Assembly: GCA_014905825.1 (NCBI GenBank)
Contig: JACGCN010000029.1
Location: 372,001-436,000 of the forward strand
Direction: 5' to 3'
DNA length: 64,000 bases
DNA from: Lyophyllum atratum
Lineage: Eukaryota > Basidiomycota > Agaricomycetes > Agaricales > Lyophyllaceae
Of this stretch, positions 56,711 to 64,000 are shown piece by piece. The translations under genes and the position numbers were made by a program. Under the pieces are notes generated by a model. It did no database searches. It was not told where the DNA came from and was given only the letters and a program-made list of their open reading frames with translations. Position 1 is the first letter of the stretch. Every line of letters starts with the position of its first letter.

Positions 56711-58346
56711 TTAAGGGCTTCCAGGGAACCGACGTCGCGTTCTTGTAACGTTCTTGAACTCGCCATATTCCCAGCTGTAACAATCCTAAAACCAATATAT
56801 CGTCAAAGATAAGACCAACCCGAGATAGAGCTCCACGCACCACACAGTCCTTCTCCGCTTCCGCAGGAGGCACCTCTAAACCGTTCTCAGGATCCCAGTC
56901 CTCGTTCAAAACTTTCTCAATAACGAATTTGATGGGATGGTATGACGCGCTGACGCTCCAGTTTCGCTTGCTGACGGTGTCGTACCGGATGCTCTTCCCT
57001 AGATGACAGCTTATAGAACAAAATCAGCGGAAACCTCCTAAAGATAGGCGGATTGCATACCTCGTTTCTAAGGCATAGCCACCGATTGCACAAGCAGAGG
57101 TAACTCCCGTACACGCCCCCATGGGGATTGGCTGGGATGAAGGTGAGGTTCGTTAGTGTGTGGGAGTCTGGCAGACGCATCATTCGGACTCACGTCTCCG
57201 GTGTGGTATACATGAGTAACATGTTGAGTAGAGGGCTTAGAACGACACATTTTAGAGTGATAGGACAGAGGGAAGGCGAGGGCTTACAGGGGACGGGAGA
57301 TGAAGTCGCTTCGAAGCGCTCCGCTCTCCAGGAGCCTCAAATGCTACGACGGGTACTCCAAAGGTGACACCGATAAGGGAGGCAAGGCCCCCACCAAGGG
57401 AATGTCCTATACGACGGGATGAGACGACAAAAGCAAAAAATGGGGCGAGAAACCAGACGAACCAACCATCCAGATGTTCGCGTCGGGATACATGTATGTC
57501 ACGTTGTTATACAGATTCTAAATTCGACATGAGCGGTATAATTAGAACAACAGCGCCTCGACGTACGATGCCGATGGGATAGAAGAGGCTGTCTTCAACA
57601 AGCGATCGTTCGACACAAGTCTGGTCACAACGATAACCACCCGAATAGCAGTCACAGACAGGTGACCACGTCGGGCCAACGCGTGCGCAGCAGCAGGAGA
57701 ATAAGAGGTTATCGTTCAGCTTGTCCTTCTTCACGGTTGGGCCGCCGCCGCCAGCAAGCCATGGCGCTGACGTCCCTTTGACGGTGACGACTACAGTTGA
57801 GTTGTCCTCAGACACGAATATATGTCCTCTAAACCCATCCGCGTCCGGCTCCCACCCAAAAGGGAAGCTCTGCCAGATGTTTCGGACCTGTCAATCAACG
57901 GTGTATCCTGGTCGAGGTCAATGACGTACCGTATTCCAGCTGGGACCCAGGTCGTACCAGTCGTTATCCTTAGGTACGGAGTACGAGTTATACGTCATCT
58001 TCGCCAACTGAACGAGTGTATCGCGTTTCTTGACGTCCGGTCCTGCCACTTCCTCATCCGTCCACTTCAGTGGCTCACTCTGCATGTGCCGCATGGATCG
58101 ACTTCGCGCATTCGAAAATGCACTATATGATTCTGGACGCGAAGCCCTGGTGGTCATGGTCGATACCTCGTAGGTCTCGGCCGCGAACGAACGTGGGGTA
58201 TCGGCGAAGATTGTGTGCGAAGCATTGGTGACACCATGCTCGTGCCGAAGTTGGAATTTGAGAGGTGCTGGAGTAATATCAGTTTCACTGGACCAAAGCA
58301 GTAATAATATTAGAGTGCGCAAGGCGGTAGGAAGAATCTGTAGCAT
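56711..58346 (-). CDS. ATG15: autophagy lipase Atg15
   Basis: Eight exons (58346-57930, 57869-57567, 57517-57463, 57406-57288, 57235-57194, 57131-57061, 57009-56841, 56785-56711) give 416 aa. The ATG at 58346 opens an N-terminal membrane anchor ([11 protein letters not shown]). The lipase nucleophile elbow is GHSLGGG, with Ser261. The Atg15-specific blocks are [64 protein letters not shown] and [10 protein letters not shown]. Atg15 is a type II membrane phospholipase that travels by the multivesicular-body route to the vacuole and breaks down autophagic bodies. The enzyme seems complete. Its 3' end faces the 3' end of the MFS gene 115 bp away. Confidence 0.9.
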
Positions 58347-58844
58347 AGGCCAGGGTAACCTGAGGGTCGCGGGGATGAGTGGAAGGAGGTCGGAGTCAGG
58401 TCGCGAGGAGTCGGACTCCGCATGCGGTAACAACGCGTGTAGGTCACGTGATGTTGACGACCGTCGACTGAACCAAACATTGGGTTTTCTGCCGATGCCG
58501 CCGCTGCGCCTTTCCTTCCATACCACCACTATGACCTGCTGTTACTTGAAATACAGCAATAAAACAGCCTATCCGACCACTTCATGCATCAGTATTTGCT
58601 CCAGCACGTTCTCTGACCACACAGGCATACTCAGGGTAGGTTAGACGCTCAGGATGTCACAGCTCTGTGTCAGACTCTGAGCTCAAGGCCGTTTGTCAGA
58701 TCCGCATGGCACGGGTTCCTTATCAACATCAAACTTCAAAGGACTTCTTCAGGGACCACGCCCCAAAGAACTCTCAAAGGTCTCCTCTCCGCCTTCATTC
58801 CCCCTGATTTACCTTCTCCGCAATCCAATCCCTCCATTTAGTAT
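58347..58844. other. divergent intergenic, ATG15 / DUF6593 gene
   Basis: About 500 bp with no supported gene. A GTCACGTGATG E-box-like site lies at about 58444-58454, 100 bp upstream of ATG15. Confidence 0.4.
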
Positions 58845-59482
58845 ATGGATCTTTGCCTTGTTCACAATGACCCTTCACATACTCTCCTCGTGACCGAGCA
58901 TGGCCCGCTATATGAGATCGACACATCCAAAACGTCGTCCATACACACTACAACCATCGTCCGCGTTGAGCGCGAAGTGAGCACTGGGCTGGTGGGGACA
59001 GTGGTCGGCCGCGTGGAATTTTCTCCTTCACAGGAAACCAGGCTGCAGCTATGCATAACAAATGTTGAGCTTGTCCTCCATCCCAGAAGCGGTTCGGATT
59101 CGGACAAGTGAGCACCTCTTATGTTGCAGTCTTTCAGAGTACTGCGGGAACTAGTAATAACGCTCCGACTAAGCTCATGGGCATTCATGGGTCCAGACGA
59201 CAGGCCATACAAGTGGCAAATTTTCATCCAGTCCCCAGTCGTACGTCGAGCACTCCGGTCGATTCGGTCTACGCTAATACTGCCCGTCTCTTGCAGCTAA
59301 TATTAAACGATAATTCCAACACCCTTCTCGCACGGTACCGTCGGGCGAAGTTAGGTATCGTGTCTCGATCTCGCAAGGCTTTCTTGGAAATATTGCCCGC
59401 CGGACTCAGCGCCGTCGACCTTATCGTTGTCACCTTTGTCTCGTTTATGAAGCAACGCGTGGCAATCGATTATGCCAGCTAA
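58845..59482 (+). CDS. DUF6593-family protein A
   Basis: Exons 58845-59107, 59174-59240 and 59297-59482 give 171 aa. The pattern LVTEHGPLYEIDT, then AFMGPDDRPYKWQIF, LILNDNSNTLLARYRRAKLG and a final TFVSFMKQR helix is that of DUF6593, a beta-sandwich-like family expanded in mushrooms with no known function. Intron positions correspond to those of protein B on the opposite strand 0.8 kb away, although the sequences differ a good deal. No signal peptide is present. Confidence 0.7.
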
Positions 59483-60287
59483 ACTCCTTATGGACTAAAC
59501 GTCCCTCGTTGGATGCGGTCTGTGCCCTCGCCGTTCGGACATTAGGGAACTGATGTTGGAGACTTTCGGCAGGTGCTCCACTCCGAAGGGATTGGACCTT
59601 CGTTTTTAGGCTTCTTTGAGCAGATTTTTCCGGGCTCCCTCTGTAAATATGGTTTCGCCGTGGCTGTCTTCACACAATATGTCTTGTCTGTCTGTATGTA
59701 CTACTACCCCATTCTCTCTATTGTAACCGTTACTCATTCAGTAGAAATGGGAACGACTGCCAATTCGCGACAGTCTATCATATCCCTACCCCGTGAATGA
59801 TCTACATTCCCAGTTAAACCGATTCATACCATCACACAGGTCAACATGATAACCCGTCTTCTGAATGTCATCCACCCCCGCGGCGGGCATGTAGTCGGTG
59901 GACGCGACCCATAGAAGACCCACGTGCCGACGGGCGTCTTGCATATACTGATAGCGAGCGTGTGTGGGATTGCTCTTGCCTATTGAGGGTTCCTCCCGTC
60001 ACGATGTTTGCAAAGCCAGCCAGGTGACCGAACGCGAAGTGCGCGTTTCCCGCGTCTTGGGAGCCCCTTCCATATCGATGAAAAAGGAGAGCGGCAGAGC
60101 CTATACAGATGGGTGTCTTTCAGAAAGGCAACCTAAAATCGTTCATGGTGGAGGTGCTGTGATTCTGAAAGCAGAGCGCATACTCGGATGCAAGGACGAC
60201 TTCATAGCCCAGTATACAGTGTGATCCGTATCTACCAATACCGGGCTCCAGTGAGAATAAGTATCCCAGATTCCAGGCCTAGCTTCC
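59483..60287. other. intergenic between the two DUF6593 genes
   Basis: No gene, RNA or repeat is supported. Confidence 0.4.
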
Positions 60288-60964
60288 CTAGGACAGCGTA
60301 GCTGTCTCGCTGTCCTTTCGAAGCTTCTCGACGTAAATGAAGGTGATCAGTATCTCCTGAACCATGTGCTCGCCAGCGGTGGAGATCTCAAGAGAGGCTG
60401 GCTTGCCTTTCCCGAATATGCCGAGGTGCCGTTGATGAGATTGGGCGACAAAGGTCTGAGCCTCGTTGTTGACGACGAGCTGCAATTCAGCATCCTTGAT
60501 CAACCTACTTAGATACGATATGAGCGAGGTCGAGGCATACCTTTGAGCTAAACGACTCTGATATCCATTTATATTCCTGACCATCCAGCCCCGTAAATAT
60601 GCCATTCCTAAGGGGAGCCCAATTGATCGCAAAGGAAGCAATGAGTTGGACTACTATCAGCTTACCTGCCGTAAACTCCCCACCCGCTGCCATCCTTCCG
60701 AAAGAACTCCTTAGTCTTGTATTCCTTCCCCCCGAAACGCATGACGGACGACTTAATCGTGTTGTGCTCGACCTCCGCGAGATGCGCAAACCTATCCTGC
60801 ATGGAGACGATAGCCTCCTCGTCCTTTTCTGGGATATTGTTGGGCACGACGCAGCTTATGGTTGAGGTTCGTCCATGTGTCTCGACTTTATAGAGGGCCT
60901 GGCCATCTTCATTGGCGTAGACAGTGTTTAGTGGTGAATGTGATCGAAGGTAGAGGTATGGCAT
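60288..60964 (-). CDS. DUF6593-family protein B
   Basis: Exons 60964-60666, 60607-60541 and 60494-60288 give 190 aa. The acceptor at 60495 (TCAAG) is preferred because it gives a 46-nt intron and keeps the frame; the earlier TAG does not. The blocks YLRSHSPLNTVYANEDGQAL, DRFAHLAEVEHN, SSVMRFGGKEYKTKEFF, FTGLDGQEYKWI and ILITFIYVEKLRKD define the family. It is intact, in contrast to its close relative at 48.5 kb. The family has no known role. Confidence 0.75.
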
Positions 60965-61456
60965 TTGGTATCTTGGCAGGTGGAGCGTTTCATCGCCTGG
61001 TATATGTGAGGGGATGAGGCAGTGTAAGCACAGAAATGAATGACCGTTGCTGCGGATTTTGATTCTACACCACTTCTATCACTACCATCACTCGGTCTTG
61101 CACCCAAAAGGTGTTGGAATTGACCGGTGGTGTTGGAGATTCGAAGGTTGGGTTGGTAAAGACGACACGGTAGAGTACATGCTTCACGACATTCTTACGA
61201 CACTTGGTGAACTGTGCTCGAGTATTCGCGCACGTCTGACTTCCTGGACAGTCGCTTTGAATCAAATGCGGGTTCGCTATCCATATGTAAACGGTAGAAT
61301 CTGTACACCTACAGTGACCTACTCAAAGCAGGTTTAAGTGGTATACGTAGGCAATGCAAATTAAGGAAGAAGAAAGGGGGTATTCCAAGATCACTCGACG
61401 AAGAAAGGTCCGCAGGGTGCAGCAAGTCACAAACAACCGCTCTTTTTCCCGACTAC
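60965..61456. other. intergenic
   Basis: Nothing supported; short frames only. Confidence 0.4.
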
Positions 61457-62001
61457 TCAGGGGCAGGTGAACGTCGCCTCCGCAACAGTGGCCTCCTTCG
61501 TGAGGGCCGCAGTAGCGAGAGTCGGGTCCGCGAATTCGGTGGTGCTGAGGATCTTGTCGCCCGAAAACGTGAACGTCCAGTCGTACTCGTTCTTCCACGG
61601 GAACCCATGTGTTGTCTGTCCGTTGGAGGTGGTCTGTATCAACGTATCGTTCAATAAGTCGCACAGTATATTCAGAGAATGAAGCGCACGAAGAAGTGGA
61701 CAGCATCTGCGCTTTCGACGATGTCTGCGGTTGCGGGCAACGAAAGCTATGCAGCCAAATTCATAAGCACATGAAGAGAGCCATATGAACGAGCTGACCA
61801 TACATTGAACGCTTTAATGGGGGCAGTGGCCAGTGTCGCGAAGAACTCCTGCTTGGTGCGGGGCACGATGCCCAAGGAAGAAGGCCGCACGATACTCTGG
61901 AAGTTGTCTGCGGACAGGGCAGTCAACTGGTTGATGTCCTTCGCGTTCAGCGCAGCGAGCCATGCGAAAGCAAGCTTGAGGTGGTTGGAGACGGCGACCA
62001 T
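61457..62001 (-). CDS. NTF2/SnoaL-like domain protein
   Basis: Exons 62001-61804, 61746-61690 and 61633-61457 give 143 aa. The opening helices (HLKLAFAWLAALNAKDINQL), a central LPATADIVESADAVHF, the strand TTSNGQTTHGFPWKNEYDWT and FTFSGDKI form the cone-shaped NTF2-like fold. Small proteins of this kind include polyketide cyclases, dehydratases and ligand-binding proteins. No catalytic pair can be assigned. The 57-nt middle exon is needed to bridge the frames. Confidence 0.75.
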
Positions 62002-64000
62002 GTTGATGTTTCTTGGGGGTGGTGAAGTGGGTGATTTTAGATGCTTTGTGGGATGAAGTATGTAGCTCTTTGTCTCTCCCTTTAAGCACTGTGCTCTATC
62101 TTTGAAAGGCGGAATGTCGTCGGTCTGGTGTCCCCGCTATCAGGGACGTTTTGACACCAATCAAAGACTCAAAGGCGAAGACCTGAGTACTCGGTTCGGC
62201 GTGATAGATACGGGGAAGCTCTCCTGGGTTCGAGGCTACCTGCCAAAAATTGACTGAATCTGCTCGATCCCACTGCAGATGATGACCTCCTCCAAATGTT
62301 TCAGCAAAGGCTAGTATTCTTATCCGCGGGTTTGATATGGATCTTAACGATTGGCGAGTCGAGGAGACAGGATGTCGAGGGACGTTCGAGGATTAGAATG
62401 TACTTGACAGATCATGATCACTGTGAGAGGCTGGAAAGTCGCATAATCGTGGTATGGACACACCACCGCGGATGAACAACCGTATGGCCCGTATGCTTGC
62501 AACGTGGAACGCGAGACAAGCGCACTCTTGCCCGAAGACATAGGTCACTGGCGGATTGCTCCATTTGGCTTCCGAGAGTATAGCAACCCAATTTACTCCA
62601 CAGCTTCACATACGTATTCGCGGGTGATTCAAGTGAAGAAGACGGTTCCGACGGTAGACGACGCCGCCATAGCTACATAGTAGGACAGCCATATCGTCAT
62701 TCGGTGGTCGAGACAGGAGCCTGGCTTCGGGTAAGTAGGCAAGGGCCAGAGATGTTCTGGGTAGCACGGGTTGCGAGTAAGGTTCATGTTTTGCAAAAGG
62801 TTTAGCGTGCCAGTTCCCGTCGAAACTGCTAGCGATGTCGCTTGTCTTGCCCTCATCCCTCGTTTGACGACAGACTACGAGTCCCTGCCGATACGCTCGC
62901 ATGTCAAACCTAGCAGAATATCGATTGAAGAAACCTGGTACTGCTTCCGCAATGAAAGGTTTGTCGTACTGTAACAACAGCCGGCAAAGAACTTTGGGTT
63001 TAAAGTACGGAGGTCGTTGAATTGCGCCAAAATTTGGCGACATTGAGGTACGAGGCAATGTGATGGGTATGATGAGTCGACGGGGATCGTCGGAGCATCC
63101 GCCCCCACCTTCCACTCCGAGGCGTGGCGACATGCATCATTTTGACGGACACAGCCCTTGCTAGGTATATACACTTTCCACATGCCTATACTTTCAGGTC
63201 TGGGGGAGCATGCGGGAACTATCCATGTCTCCTCTCTGTGACTCCGAGTTCGACCGCGAATCCCAATCAATCAGGCACCATTGTGTTCATGTTCGACGAG
63301 AAAGTGTATGCCCTTATGACGGAGGCCTCATGCCGAAGAAAAGACATGGGAGCTCTTCTGGAGCGGAATGCCCAAGTCATCCACCCTGCCTGGCTGCTGA
63401 AGGAGGTGACGAGCAAAGAGATGGAAAGAGGACCGTGTCGTGATCGTTGGCGGCACTTCGGGAGGCGACACGCAGTCCTGCACTCTAGACTCAGATACGG
63501 AGGTCCTGGTGACACATCGAGTGGCGCGGCGGCATGTGAACAGGGAGGTACTGCGCTCTCACGCATGATGGTCAACAAGACGGAGGACGCGTTGAACTAG
63601 GTGACATGGCTTTCTAAGTTTCTTGGAACAATCCATGCCACGTGACCCTCATCTGCGTCCCCCATGTTGCTGCTACCCGTTATCACCGCTGCCAAGGACG
63701 ACCAGTGAGAGGAGGAGACGGATGGAGCGGACAGGGATCTGGAATCGTGAATGATGCTGTAGCGCGGAGAGCTGCATCCGGTATGTATGATGTGATGATG
63801 CGGCCCGCCATTCCTCTTCGGATTCCTCTTTGATAAGAGAAGATGCCATGAACCCTACACCGTGTAAGTACGACAACTTCTCAAAAGATCCAAAAAAGGG
63901 ACATACGAGGAAGATTTTCCGTAGGCGAGTTGAACGATTTGTGCCCCAGAGCATGGTTACCGTCGGGTCGAAGAAGATTTCGTTTCGCCACTCTCAGCAG
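62002..64000. other. 2-kb end of window, no gene assigned
   Basis: Several frames of 100-175 codons exist on both strands (62606-63133 minus; 63124-63600 plus; 63673-63954 minus). None shows a domain, and no splice plan improves them. The region may hold a gene that continues beyond the window, or decayed sequence. Confidence 0.35.

Noticed and set aside
1..64000. CRISPR arrays, bacterial promoters, operons, rRNA
   Set aside because: The sequence is eukaryotic with spliced genes. I saw no regularly spaced identical repeats outside the minisatellite, and no rRNA-like sequence.

Overview
The window is nuclear DNA of a basidiomycete, most likely a mushroom-forming Agaricomycete. Almost every gene is cut by short GT-AG introns (mostly 46-70 nt). 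Families typical of that class are present: a secreted AA14-type copper oxygenase, DUF6593 proteins, large TPR arrays with TP-x-HP linkers, BTB proteins and 7-TM proteins. Both tRNA genes carry introns. Exon structures below were built by hand, joining frames at splice sites and checking that the phases close. They are predictions, not transcript evidence.

Layout. 0.4-5 kb: a coiled-coil protein (-), the cytochrome oxidase assembly factor Coa1 (+) and TPR protein 1 (+). 5.3-8.5 kb: a GH5_12-type steryl-glucoside/ceramide glycosidase (+). 8.78-9.46 kb: a 676-bp near-perfect palindromic MITE. 9.5-14.3 kb: OPA3 (-), a C2H2/RING protein (+), a His-rich DKIG-repeat protein (+) and an unnamed small protein (-). 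15-17.5 kb: eIF2A (+). 17.9-23 kb: TPR proteins 2 and 3 (-). 23.2-25.7 kb: two tandem GNAT acetyltransferases (-). 26-26.8 kb: ATG101 (+). 27.3 kb: tRNA-Arg(ACG). 28-30.6 kb: a BTB protein and a multi-TM protein (+). 32.2-34 kb: a 13-exon AA14 LPMO (+). 34.5 kb: tRNA-Glu(CTC). 35.6-37.1 kb: an 8-exon 7-TM protein (+). 37.6 kb: a relic of the LPMO tail. 38-41.3 kb: the mitochondrial GTP/GDP carrier GGC1 (-), a small membrane protein (+) and mitoribosomal uS7m (-). 41.8-44.8 kb: a 15-exon carnitine acetyltransferase (-). 45.4-47.3 kb: a secreted WSC-domain protein (-). 48.5-53 kb: a repeat-rich zone with a DUF6593 pseudogene, a TPR relic and a gag-only LTR retrotransposon hit by two different MITEs. 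53.8-56.6 kb: a 19-exon MFS transporter (+). 56.7-58.3 kb: the vacuolar lipase ATG15 (-). 58.8-61 kb: two intact DUF6593 genes. 61.5-62 kb: an NTF2/SnoaL-like protein (-). 62-64 kb: no gene I can assign.

There is no operon-like logic. Several housekeeping genes serve mitochondria (COA1, OPA3, GGC1, uS7m and perhaps the carnitine acetyltransferase) and two serve autophagy (ATG101, ATG15). The accessory layer is the most informative part: three TPR arrays without a recognisable effector domain, tandem GNATs, the DUF6593 trio, and the nested retrotransposon/MITE assembly, whose gag frame closes exactly once the MITEs are subtracted.
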